A stretch of 64,000 nt of DNA from JAGOCV01 sp049445855 (GCF_049445855.1 NZ_JBMSDV010000006.1:1-64000), one strand, 5' to 3'; numbered from the stretch's first letter, positions 1-6,629 are shown. Numbers and translations are program-made. The notes: a model not told the origin generated them from the letters alone.

Positions 1-249
1 ACGCCACGAATCGCAGATTTGAAAGTGAACAGGAAAGTCAATGAAATCAACGATCTACCAACACCACCTCCGCGCCAGTGCTAGCTTTTCGTACCGTCAC
101 TTATTGCACTGAAAACGAGGAGACCCCAGGGAAGGTCAAGTCCGTTGGTGGTCCGAAGCCGCGTGTTCGCCACTTGTGTCTCCCACCGTGTCAAGCCTGA
201 CAGTTCGACTGCCGGTAACTGCCGGAGCCGAACACTTCTTGGAGTTGAC

Positions 250-471
250 ATGAATGCCACAGCCATCGAGGCGCTAACGTCCGCGTCTCTTTCGAACACA
301 CAGCTGAATTTCCCTATTTCGGGCATGACCTGCGGCTCCTGTGTTGGGCGGGTCGAGAAGGCTCTCAGAGCCGTGCCGGGTGTCCGTGAGGTGACCGTGA
401 ATATCGCTACTGAGCGGGCTTCAGTCGTTGTCGCGTCATCAGTGGAGGTAGGTGACCAGCTCGACTGTTGA
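250..471 (+). pseudogene. copA: 5' fragment of a copper-translocating P-type ATPase gene (copA)
   Basis: The 73 codons from the ATG at 250 encode the N-terminal heavy-metal-associated domain of a P1B-type copper ATPase. The metal-binding motif GMTCGSC lies at residues 25-31 and is followed by the usual VEKAL and VPGV segments of a ferredoxin-like HMA fold. A complete CopA is about 750-830 residues, with actuator, phosphorylation and nucleotide-binding domains. Here the frame leaves the family after about residue 64 and stops at 471, and no later part of CopA follows on either strand. I read this as the stump left by an insertion, deletion or recombination that brought in the retron-like cassette to its right. 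An isolated HMA peptide could in principle still be made and act as a copper chaperone, but nothing shows that. Confidence 0.85.
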
Positions 472-536
472 TCATGAATGGCGGCGATCTTTCTTAGAGG
501 TCCACACGGGCGAGGTAGCATCGTTCCCTGCGGCAA

Positions 537-1559
537 CTATTCCCAAGGCAGCCAGGAAGACTCTGGATCAGTCTGATGCCCGAGGGTGGAGGTCGTAATG
601 AAGGTTGCACCCCTCGCTTGGAGGGTCTCGCGCGCTCTTCGAACTCTCTGTCTGAGAAGTTCTGCCTCTCGCTTGTGGAATCTTCCGAGTTGTCCAACGA
701 GATTCCCAGTCCTGTCAACGAATTTGTACAGTTCAGCGCTGGTTTCCCCTGAAGACACCCGCTGCTCTAGAACATGGACTTGTGTTCGAACGGCCGCACG
801 ACGATGCGAGTTCCAAGAAGGTTTGGTGTTCACCACCACCTTTGTCACGATCATGCGCTCAGAGCTAGTGAATACTTCGTGCTTCTTACGCTTTGCAGAC
901 AGCCCGTTTCTTCGCAGCATCCCGTACACATCTGCGATTACTCGCTCGATCTCTGCTGACTCCAGATTGCCCCTGGAGGACATCGCCATGTCGTCAACGT
1001 AGCGCGAGTACGTGATCCCGTGCGCAGCCAATTTCGCTTGCAGTATGGGTTCGTCACGCCAAAGGGCTAGGTTTGCGAGATAGCTGCTCGTGCTAGCGCC
1101 TTGAGGAAGCGAACCCGCCTTCGTGGTCAGTCGCGTCAAAAGCGCTGCAACTTGATTTGAGAAGCCAAAAAAGTGCCTCCAGATATCAAAAATCACTTCC
1201 GCAGTGACTGATGGGAAAAACTTCGTGACGTCTTCGCAGATGAGAATTCGCGAACCCGCATGCAATCGGGCATTGGTGATGTAGTCCCTTCCCTTCACAC
1301 TTCCGGTCAGATAGCTGGGGAATGCTACTCGCGTCAAGATGGCTAACTTGATGCGATTTTGAATTTCCTTAAGCTTGGGCTTTGCGCTGTAAACCTCGCG
1401 GGTTACGCCTGGCTCAAGCTTCACCAACCTGTAGGAGCGATCAGCAAATCCCGCCATCGCCTGCAATTCAGTCACGCTTGTGCGCAGTGCCTCAGCTAAG
1501 TTCTCCGGACTCCAGATCGGCTTGTGAGGGTAACTTGGCTTGTTGAGGGATAGGCTCAT
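537..1559 (-). CDS. Retron-type reverse transcriptase
   Basis: This 340-residue protein is an RNA-dependent DNA polymerase of the retron group. The retron-specific NAxxH motif is NARLH at 96-100. The first catalytic Asp is D110 in EDVTKFFPSV. The LPQGAS loop is at 151-156 and the active-site box is YVDD at 187-190, where YADD is usual in retrons. The retron Y region, normally VTG, appears as IVTKVVVN at 237-244, with K240 in place of Gly. There is no maturase domain or endonuclease, so a group II intron protein is unlikely. The ATG at 1559 is preceded by GGAG seven bases upstream and lies 68 bases inside the end of the HTH gene, which implies translational coupling. Known retron RTs prime on a structured ncRNA to make msDNA used in anti-phage defence. 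Calling this a retron is firm for the RT family and inferred for the whole locus. Confidence 0.9.
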   Translation of the reverse strand: MSLSLNKPSYPHKPIWSPENLAEALRTSVTELQAMAGFADRSYRLVKLEPGVTREVYSAKPKLKEIQNRIKLAILTRVAFPSYLTGSVKGRDYITNARLHAGSRILICEDVTKFFPSVTAEVIFDIWRHFFGFSNQVAALLTRLTTKAGSLPQGASTSSYLANLALWRDEPILQAKLAAHGITYSRYVDDMAMSSRGNLESAEIERVIADVYGMLRRNGLSAKRKKHEVFTSSERMIVTKVVVNTKPSWNSHRRAAVRTQVHVLEQRVSSGETSAELYKFVDRTGNLVGQLGRFHKREAELLRQRVRRARETLQARGATFITTSTLGHQTDPESSWLPWE

Positions 1560-1830
1560 TCAGAAGCTCCAAGGCGGTGTAGGCTAGTTGACCAGCTAAC
1601 TCTCGGTCCAATCGCCCTAGCTCGCTGCCCTCGGCCCCCAGGAAGAACAGTATCTCCACTGGCATTACCAGAGCGTCTGCGATGCGGCTTACCGTGGACA
1701 GCGGGGGGTCGCGCCGGTTTCGTTCAAGCATGGAGAGGTAGGACGCGGAGATGCCTGCACGCCCAGCCAATTCACCCTGGGAGAGCTTTCGCTTCTTCCT
1801 GGCGAGCTGAATTGCGTTGCCTATGTCCAT
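1492..1830 (-). CDS. Xre-family helix-turn-helix protein paired with the retron RT
   Basis: This 112-residue protein carries an HTH_3/Xre DNA-binding domain at about residues 5-62. The recognition unit spans LSQGELAGRAGISASYLSM (16-34) and is followed by ERNRRDPPLSTVSRIADAL. The C-terminal half, about 63-112, is acidic and of unknown fold. I chose the ATG at 1830 because AAGG sits six bases upstream; an in-frame ATG at 1854 lacks a comparable site. The last 68 bases overlap the start of the reverse transcriptase gene in another frame, so the two are co-translated. Published retron classifications include a type whose partner is a small HTH protein (type VI in the scheme I know), which fits this pair. 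It may repress the cassette or act as an antitoxin or sensor; that role is inference. Confidence 0.85.
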   Translation of the reverse strand: MDIGNAIQLARKKRKLSQGELAGRAGISASYLSMLERNRRDPPLSTVSRIADALVMPVEILFFLGAEGSELGRLDRELAGQLAYTALELLNEPIPQQAKLPSQADLESGELS

Positions 1831-1878
1831 GTGTGCCTTAAACCAGAAAAACAAAGAATGGGCTTGGGGTGTTTGGCA

Positions 1879-2109
1879 TCACATCCAACCTCCGATGTTC
1901 GTCATGATTTTGACGATCACCGCGATGATCCGAAGTGCGCGCTCTACGAGCTTCATTGCTCGGTCTGCGCCATGGTGTGGTTCGAAGCGCTCAAGCGCCT
2001 CGATTACCGCGTCCAATTCAGCCTTTACACCGACGTCGAGTTGGCTATCGCAAGCACCACGAACCTTCTTCAGGACCGTGATGTGGTTCTCACAAGTTTG
2101 TTTGTCCAT
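1879..2109 (-). CDS. Small helical protein in the retron cassette, candidate effector
   Basis: This 76-residue protein has no name I can assign. The start at 2109 is well supported: AAGGAG (2116-2121 on the minus strand) lies six bases before the ATG. The sequence reads as three helices, about 5-20, 26-43 and 48-73. It has two cysteines near the N-terminus (C6, C20) and a hydrophobic C-terminal stretch, LRIIAVIVKIMTNIGGWM (59-76), long enough to insert in a membrane. The stop is 48 bases before the HTH gene on the same strand, so it is almost certainly co-transcribed. A short amphipathic or membrane-seeking peptide beside an Xre gene and a retron RT suggests a toxin released when the retron is triggered, with the HTH protein or the RT-ncRNA complex as its control. 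That is inference from position and composition only. Confidence 0.65.
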   Translation of the reverse strand: MDKQTCENHITVLKKVRGACDSQLDVGVKAELDAVIEALERFEPHHGADRAMKLVERALRIIAVIVKIMTNIGGWM

Positions 2110-2133
2110 TGGACTCTCCTTACAGAGCGGAAT

Positions 2134-2157
2134 TGCCCTGCGTCCCCATTCAAGGCA
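2134..2157 (-). promoter_or_regulatory. Hairpin just upstream of the 76-residue ORF, with a repeated loop sequence
   Basis: TGCCCTG (2134-2140) pairs with CAAGGCA (2151-2157) over seven bases including one G-U, with a ten-base loop. It ends 13 bases before the AAGGAG ribosome-binding site of the small ORF, close enough to affect its translation. The loop CGTCCCCATTCAA (2141-2153) is nearly repeated as CGTCCCCATCAA at 2216-2227. The repeat could be a binding site for the HTH protein or an RNA pairing element; neither is shown. Confidence 0.35.
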
Positions 2158-2207
2158 GCGCCGTAAAGGAGCCAACTCGACACCAAGCCCACCACAGTTG
2201 CCGCTGA

Positions 2208-2426
2208 CTATCGAACGTCCCCATCAAGTCCACGAGCTAAGCACAAAGCACTAAGCACGTCGGCCTGAGACCTTCGCTGTCCACTCGCCGCCGAACGACC
2301 GCGAGCTGCGTTTTTAGCCTCATCAACTGCCTGACGAAGCGGCGCCATCACTGGCACCCAACCACTGAGCCTTCCACCTTCTTGGGTAAGAGAAAACACA
2401 AACCTACTGAACCGCGCCGGGGCCAT
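2208..2426 (-). CDS. Hypothetical 72-residue ORF at the head of the retron cassette
   Basis: An open frame of 72 codons begins at an ATG at 2426, four bases after a run of six G on the minus strand that can act as a ribosome-binding site. The product is basic and arginine-rich, with an Ala/Arg/Ser segment at about 38-53 (EAKNAARGRSAASGQRR), and has no recognisable domain, signal peptide or membrane segment. It ends 98 bases before the 76-residue ORF. The reading frame may be chance, because this stretch directly follows the structured leader and could itself belong to a non-coding RNA. I include it because its start site is placed exactly where the leader's closing stem ends. Confidence 0.35.
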   Translation of the reverse strand: MAPARFSRFVFSLTQEGGRLSGWVPVMAPLRQAVDEAKNAARGRSAASGQRRSQADVLSALCLARGLDGDVR

Positions 2427-2437
2427 GTTTCCCCCCG

Positions 2438-2594
2438 CCGTGAGATGAATTGGAGCACAAAAAATGGACTTAACCAACCAAAAAATCACTGGCAGTTCAT
2501 TTTTTGTGCATCAACGCGTAACAAAGGTGCTCCAACAGTGCTGGCACTTTCGTTAGCGAACACTTGTGAACAACGCATTGAGGTCCTCCCACGG
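2438..2594 (-). ncRNA. Candidate retron msr-msd RNA (structured leader of the cassette)
   Basis: This 157-base stretch upstream of the cassette has the layout of a retron primer-template RNA when read on the minus strand. The two ends can pair over eight bases, CCGTGGGA (2594-2587) with TCTCACGG (2445-2438), with one G-U, like the a1/a2 stem. Next come two small hairpins, TTCG-ctaa-CGAA and AGTG-ccag-CACT. Then a large stem follows: TTGGAG pairs with CTCCAA, and inside it GCACAAAAAATG pairs perfectly with CATTTTTTGTGC (2498-2509 with 2455-2466). It lies directly before the first ORF and in the direction of the reverse transcriptase. A clear conserved branching-G context was not found, and an alternative location for the RNA is the 2110-2207 spacer. 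The structure is seen; the function is inferred. Confidence 0.4.
2455..2509. repeat. Long perfect inverted repeat with A6/T6 arms
   Basis: Arms 2455-2466 and 2498-2509 are perfect complements over 12 bases, GCACAAAAAATG and CATTTTTTGTGC. On plus-strand RNA the stem extends to 16 pairs with one G-U. The 31-base interval holds a competing hairpin, A6T...AT6 (2480-2505). Overlapping outer arms TTGGAGCAC (2450-2458) and GTGCTCCAA (2527-2535) are also perfect over nine bases. It is the strongest secondary structure in the first 3 kb and forms the core of the proposed msd stem. Confidence 0.85.
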
Positions 2595-2777
2595 TCACTC
2601 ACTTTTAGGCCTGGGCGCTGCGACCGCCAGCAGCGCGAGGAACACTGCAGCACTAACTCCCGCGGAAACCCATAAGGCACCGGCTCCCAGTTGGTCCAAA
2701 CAAATGCCGAATACGCTAGTCGAACCGTCTTTGTCCAGCCGCACCTGGGCGTGGCATTGCGCTGCAGCTTCGCGAAA
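2595..2777 (-). pseudogene. 3' remnant of an MFS transporter gene
   Basis: On the minus strand the frame ending at the TGA at 2595-2597 encodes the last transmembrane segments of a major facilitator superfamily exporter. The segment GICLDQLGAGALWVSAGVSA is followed by a second hydrophobic run, AVFLALLAVAAPRP. The familiar D-x-L-G-x-G-A-L-W pattern at the loop before the final helix supports the family. Upstream the frame stops at 2778-2780 and the sequence before about residue 20 no longer resembles an MFS protein, so at least nine tenths of the gene is missing. With the copA stump it marks the other edge of the accessory block. The proposed retron RNA starts at the base next to this gene's stop codon. 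Confidence 0.65.
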
Positions 2778-3017
2778 TCACAAAACTGTCTGTCGAGTTC
2801 GGCCTGCCGCAATGAATGCAACAGACCTTGGGAGAAACCGTTCAGACCGAGCCCAGCGCCAGTTTTAGCGTTGCTTTTGAATTGCAACGCTGAAGCGCTG
2901 AGTAAATATGCAACGATCTCAATACCCGATTGACATCTTTTCGAAGGAAATTCAAAAGCAACACGAATCCAGTACTACAGAATTTATCAAATACGGCAGA
3001 CAGCGAAGATGCCGGCT

Positions 3018-3677
3018 TCACCAGGTTCCCCGGGGCTGTTTGCTTCGCGCCGATGCCAGGATCAGATCGGCCGACTCCGTCCGGTTGTTCCTGCGTGCGA
3101 AATCGACGGCGGTCAGGTTCTGCTGATTCTTGAGCGTCGTATCCGCTCCGGCTTCGAGCAGGAGCTTCACGGCGGCCGGCGTGCCATAGTGCGCCGCCAT
3201 CATGAGCGGCGTCGTGCCGTTCGGCGATTCGGCGTCGATATAGGCATGAGCCTCCAGCAATTGCTTCATGACGTTCAGGTGCCCGTGTGTGGCCGCGTAA
3301 TGCAGCGGCGTCCAGCCGGTCTTGTTGACGTCGGCGCCGCGCTTGATCAGCGCGGCCACCACATCGTCGAGTCCCTTGAGCGACGCCAGCATGAGCGGGC
3401 TCTCGTCGGCGGCGTTGCGCACTTCCACCTTGGTCTTGGGCCAGGCGATCAGTGCCTTGGCCGCGTTGATCGATGGCTCCTTGACCGCCACGAGAAGCGC
3501 CGGCTGGCCCGACGGATCCGGCGTTCCCGGGTCGAACCCGCGCTGCAGCAACTGCGTGATGGTCGCTGCGTCATCACGTTTGATGGCGATGAAGAAGTCG
3601 TCGTAGGAACCGGCTTGCGTGGCGCCGAATTCAATGAAAACAAATAGATATAAAAGATATCTCAAGTAATTTCTCAT
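3018..3677 (-). CDS. Exported ankyrin-repeat protein
   Basis: This 219-residue protein has an N-terminal signal peptide (hydrophobic 5-16, AT-QA cleavage region near 20-22) followed by about five ankyrin repeats from 27 to 205. The clearest are DESPLMLASLKGLDDVVAAL (91-110), TGWTPLHYAATHGHLNVMKQ (120-139) and GTTPLMMAAHYGTPAAVKLL (154-173). Ankyrin repeats bind proteins, so a periplasmic scaffold role is likely; the partner is unknown. The start at 3677 overlaps the tatD stop by the ATGA at 3674-3677, so it is the last gene of the mltG-tmk-holB-pilZ-tatD operon. Its stop lies at the edge of the A/T-richer accessory block, so downstream sequence may have been replaced. Confidence 0.85.
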   Translation of the reverse strand: MRNYLRYLLYLFVFIEFGATQAGSYDDFFIAIKRDDAATITQLLQRGFDPGTPDPSGQPALLVAVKEPSINAAKALIAWPKTKVEVRNAADESPLMLASLKGLDDVVAALIKRGADVNKTGWTPLHYAATHGHLNVMKQLLEAHAYIDAESPNGTTPLMMAAHYGTPAAVKLLLEAGADTTLKNQQNLTAVDFARRNNRTESADLILASARSKQPRGTW

Positions 3678-4480
3678 GATCGGACTCCTTTGAACAAGGT
3701 GTCGAAATTGCGGCTGGTGGCCTCGCCGATCGCTTCTGGCGTCGTCTGGCGCAGTTCCGCGATCTGCCGGGCCACGTGCGGCACGTACGACGGATTGTTG
3801 GTTTTGCCCCGGTATGGCACGGGGGCCAGGTACGGGCTGTCGGTTTCGATCAACATCCGGTCCATCGGGACGAAGCGGGCGACTTCGCGCAGCTCCTGCG
3901 CCGTCTTGAAGGTCAGGATGCCGGAAAACGAGATGTAGTAACCCAGGTCGAGCGCACCGCGCGCCACCTCGGCCGTCTCGGTGAAGCAGTGGAAAACCCC
4001 GCCCGCTGCGCCCGGGGAGCCGTCTTCCCCCTCTTCCTTCAGGATCGCCAGTGTGTCGTCCGAGGCCGCGCGGGTGTGGATGATGAGCGGTTTGCCCGTC
4101 TGCCGGGCAGCGCGGATGTGCGTGCGGAAGCGGTCGCGCTGCCATTCCATGTCGGCTACGGTACGGCCGCCCTTGCGCTCGTCCATCTGGTAGTAGTCGA
4201 GCCCGGTTTCCCCGATGGCAACCACGCGCGACAGGGCGGCCAGATCCTGCAGGCCCTGCTGAGTCGGCTCGGTCACGCCTTCGTTGTCGGGGTGCACGCC
4301 CACGCTGCACCAGAAGTTGTCATAACGGTTGGCCAGCGCGTGGACGTCCGGAAACTCCTCGAGCGTGGTGCAGATGCACAGGGCGCGGGTCACTTGCGCG
4401 GCGTCCATGGCGTCGCGAATGGCCGGCAACTGGCTGGCCAGCTCCGGAAAAGTCAGATGGCAATGGGAATCGGTGAACAT
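3674..4480 (-). CDS. tatD: TatD family metal-dependent hydrolase (DNase)
   Basis: This 268-residue protein is a TIM-barrel hydrolase of the TatD/YcfH family, which act as 3'-5' nucleases and in quality control. Metal ligands are visible in order: H6 and H8 in SHCHL, E91 in GETGLDYY, H135 in IIHTR, H164 in VFHCFTE and D214 in IETDSPYLAP. Length and motif order are complete. It sits 41 bases after pilZ and overlaps the ankyrin gene by four bases. In Burkholderiales the order tmk-holB-pilZ-tatD is typical, so co-expression with DNA replication genes is expected. Confidence 0.95.
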   Translation of the reverse strand: MFTDSHCHLTFPELASQLPAIRDAMDAAQVTRALCICTTLEEFPDVHALANRYDNFWCSVGVHPDNEGVTEPTQQGLQDLAALSRVVAIGETGLDYYQMDERKGGRTVADMEWQRDRFRTHIRAARQTGKPLIIHTRAASDDTLAILKEEGEDGSPGAAGGVFHCFTETAEVARGALDLGYYISFSGILTFKTAQELREVARFVPMDRMLIETDSPYLAPVPYRGKTNNPSYVPHVARQIAELRQTTPEAIGEATSRNFDTLFKGVRS

Positions 4481-4521
4481 GGCAAGGCAATTGGAACACT
4501 GCGGCCCTCACCCGCGAGCGT

Positions 4522-4887
4522 TCAGATGGTTTGCGTCGGCCGGTCGGAAGCCAGCGATGCGCCGAGGATTTCCTCGATCTTGAGCTTGAGCTGGCGCGAC
4601 TTGTCGTCCTGCGGAAAACGGATGCCGACGCCCTGCGTGCGGTTGCCGGACGCACGCGCCGGCGTGACCCATGCCACCTTGCCGGCGACCGGATAGCGCT
4701 GCGGGTCTTCGGGCAGGGTCAACAGCACATAGACGTCGTCACCCAGCCGGTATTCACGCGTGGTGGGAATGAACATGCCGCCTTCCGCAAAGAGCGGGAT
4801 GTAGGCCGCATACAGCGCTGCCTTTTCCTTGATGGCCAGCTGGATGACGCTGGGCCGTGGTGTGGCGGGTCCGGGTGCGGTGCTCAT
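4522..4887 (-). CDS. pilZ: PilZ-domain protein (type IV pilus assembly type)
   Basis: This 121-residue single-domain protein is of the PilZ type linked to type IV pilus biogenesis. It has the beta-strand core MFIPTTREYRLGDDVYVLL and ends the domain with GVGIRF. The c-di-GMP-binding RxxxR motif expected near the N-terminus is not seen, which matches PilZ proper, a protein that works by contacting the pilus ATPase rather than by nucleotide binding. The ATG at 4887 overlaps the holB stop (ATGA, 4884-4887), giving a coupled start. Its position between holB and tatD is the standard one. Confidence 0.88.
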   Translation of the reverse strand: MSTAPGPATPRPSVIQLAIKEKAALYAAYIPLFAEGGMFIPTTREYRLGDDVYVLLTLPEDPQRYPVAGKVAWVTPARASGNRTQGVGIRFPQDDKSRQLKLKIEEILGASLASDRPTQTI

Positions 4888-5924
4888 GTCTTGGAGGGGA
4901 TTGTCCTGGAGTTTAGGGCGATTCTGGCCTCGCTCACAAGCGATTCCAGCATGAGTCCCGCATTGAAGGGGTGTTCCGCAACGCGTGCTGCCTGGGCGAG
5001 CGCCTTCGCCCAGCGCGACAGGGCTTGCGGCGATCCGGCGGAAGGCAGGTCCTGTGCGGCGTAAAAGCGCGGCGCTGCACCGGCATGCACGGCCAGCAGA
5101 TCGTGGCAGAGCTTGTGCAGCGCGTCGATGGCCTGCGGCGGCGTCCAGTCTGACAGTGCGGTCACGTCGCCCCGGGCAACGGCCTTGGGCAGCAGCGACC
5201 AGGCTTTGGCATGCCGGCCGGATTGCCAGTAGGCCAGCGCATCGGCAGGGCGACCACCGGCGGCGTTCAGGAGCACGGGCGCATCGGCCGGGGCAACGCC
5301 CTGCTCTTTCAGCCAGACGAGCGCGGCGTCCTGCGAGGGCCAGCTCATGGTGTGCCCGAGGCAACGGCTGCGGATGGTGGGCAGCAGCTGGTGCGAGGCC
5401 TCGCTGGCCAGCACGAATTTCACATCGCCTGGCGGTTCTTCCAGCGTCTTGAGCAGCGTGTTGGCCGTGATGGTGTTCATGCGCTCGGCCGGGTACACCA
5501 GCACCGCCTTGCCGCGACCGCGGGCGCTCGTGCGCTGGGCGAACTCCACGGCATCGCGCATGGCATCCACGCGGATTTCGCGGCTGGCCTTGCGCTTCTT
5601 GTCGTCGATGTCCTGCTGCGCTTTTTCCGGCAAGGGCCAGTTCATGTCGAGCATGGCGGTCTCGGGCATGAGCACGCACAGATCCGCGTGGGTCCGCACG
5701 TCGATGGCGTGGCAACTGCCGCAATGGCCGCACGCGCCCGAGGGCGTGGGCGCGTCGCACAGCCAGGCGCGAACCATGCCGAGCGCGAGCTCATACTGAC
5801 CGAGGCCGGACGGGCCCTGCAGCAGCCAGGCGTGGCCACGCTGGGCGAGCAGGGCCTGCAACTGCCCTCCCACCCACGGGGGCGGCGCCTTCTGTGCCTC
5901 GGGTGCGTCGGCCGCCGAACTCAC
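4884..5924 (-). CDS. holB: DNA polymerase III subunit delta'
   Basis: This 346-residue protein is the clamp-loader subunit that helps open the beta ring at the replication fork. The zinc module has four cysteines at 56, 65, 68 and 71 (C-x8-C-x2-C-x2-C). The would-be P-loop, GPSGLGQYE at 37-45, has Gln in place of the catalytic Lys, as expected for delta', which does not hydrolyse ATP. The sensor region TLLKTLEEPP follows and the polymerase III collar domain fills the C-terminus. It overlaps pilZ by four bases downstream and tmk by four bases upstream (5921-5924), so the three genes are translated together. Confidence 0.94.
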   Translation of the reverse strand: MSSAADAPEAQKAPPPWVGGQLQALLAQRGHAWLLQGPSGLGQYELALGMVRAWLCDAPTPSGACGHCGSCHAIDVRTHADLCVLMPETAMLDMNWPLPEKAQQDIDDKKRKASREIRVDAMRDAVEFAQRTSARGRGKAVLVYPAERMNTITANTLLKTLEEPPGDVKFVLASEASHQLLPTIRSRCLGHTMSWPSQDAALVWLKEQGVAPADAPVLLNAAGGRPADALAYWQSGRHAKAWSLLPKAVARGDVTALSDWTPPQAIDALHKLCHDLLAVHAGAAPRFYAAQDLPSAGSPQALSRWAKALAQAARVAEHPFNAGLMLESLVSEARIALNSRTIPSKT

Positions 5925-6625
5925 GCCGGGCCTCCTCGTGACGCCACCATGATCGCCAGCAGACCACGCCGCACGAAATGGCTGGTGATCTGCTGCCAGA
6001 CCTTGTGTCGCTCCTGCGCGGCATCGACGCGCGCGAAGCGGTCCGGATCGGCGGCCGCACGGGCGGCGTAGCCTTCGGCCACCTTGCGGAAAAACTCGAC
6101 AGGCTGCGATTCGAAGCGGTCGGGCACGCGCGCGCCGGCAAGCCGCTCGGCCGCGGTTTCGGGCGGCAGGTCGAACCAGACGGTGAGGTCCGGCTGGCGC
6201 AGCAGGCCTTCGCCGTGCCCGTCGTCACGGATCTGCACCCAGGCTTCGAGCGTGCGCAGTACGTCCAGATCGAACCCCCGGCCGCCGCCCTGGTAGGCGA
6301 AGGTGGCGTCGGTGAAGCGGTCGCACAGCACCACCTCGCCGCGCAGCAGCGCGGGCTCGATCACCTGCTTCAGATGGTCGCGTCGCGCCGCGAAGATGAG
6401 AAGCGCCTCGGTCAGCGGGTCCATCGGATCATTGAGCACCATGGCGCGCAGCTTCTCAGCCAGCGGTGTGCCACCCGGCTCGCGGGTCAGCGTGACGGCG
6501 CGGCCCTGCTCCCGGAAGGCGGAAGCCAGTCCGTCGATGTGCGTGGACTTCCCTGCCCCGTCGATGCCTTCGAAGCTGATGAAAAGCCCCCTGCGGGCTT
6601 CCGTCTGGGAATTCGACTCATTCAT
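5921..6625 (-). CDS. tmk: Thymidylate kinase
   Basis: This 234-residue kinase converts dTMP to dTDP. The P-loop FEGIDGAGKST is at residues 18-28, the REPGGTP substrate loop at 48-54, and the DR(Y/F) region reads DRFTDATFAYQGGGRG, which is the arrangement of bacterial Tmk. I start at 6625 rather than at upstream in-frame codons because the protein then begins shortly before the P-loop and the mltG stop lies four bases upstream. It overlaps holB by four bases. The mltG-tmk-holB order is standard in proteobacteria. Confidence 0.95.
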   Translation of the reverse strand: MNESNSQTEARRGLFISFEGIDGAGKSTHIDGLASAFREQGRAVTLTREPGGTPLAEKLRAMVLNDPMDPLTEALLIFAARRDHLKQVIEPALLRGEVVLCDRFTDATFAYQGGGRGFDLDVLRTLEAWVQIRDDGHGEGLLRQPDLTVWFDLPPETAAERLAGARVPDRFESQPVEFFRKVAEGYAARAAADPDRFARVDAAQERHKVWQQITSHFVRRGLLAIMVASRGGPA

Positions 6626-6629
6626 GTCG

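Noticed and set aside
122..202. CueR-type operator before the copA stump (GACCCCAGGGAAGGTC at 122-137; CTTG...CAAG at 173-195)
   Set aside because: Both look like parts of MerR-family dyads, but neither has a 19-base spaced promoter or full symmetry, so I do not call a site.
81..536. Minus-strand frame across the copA fragment
   Set aside because: Antisense to the HMA domain, and no recognisable protein.
537..1559. Reverse transcriptase as part of a group II intron or diversity-generating retroelement
   Set aside because: No maturase or endonuclease domain, no template/variable repeat pair in view, and the NAxxH motif is that of retrons.
2486..2887. 133-codon minus-strand frame over the MFS remnant
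   Set aside because: The neighbouring frame ending at 2595 reads as MFS transmembrane helices; this one does not resemble any protein.
2908..3126. Plus-strand frame of 72 codons at the block edge
   Set aside because: No ribosome-binding site, no family, and half of it is antisense to the ankyrin gene.
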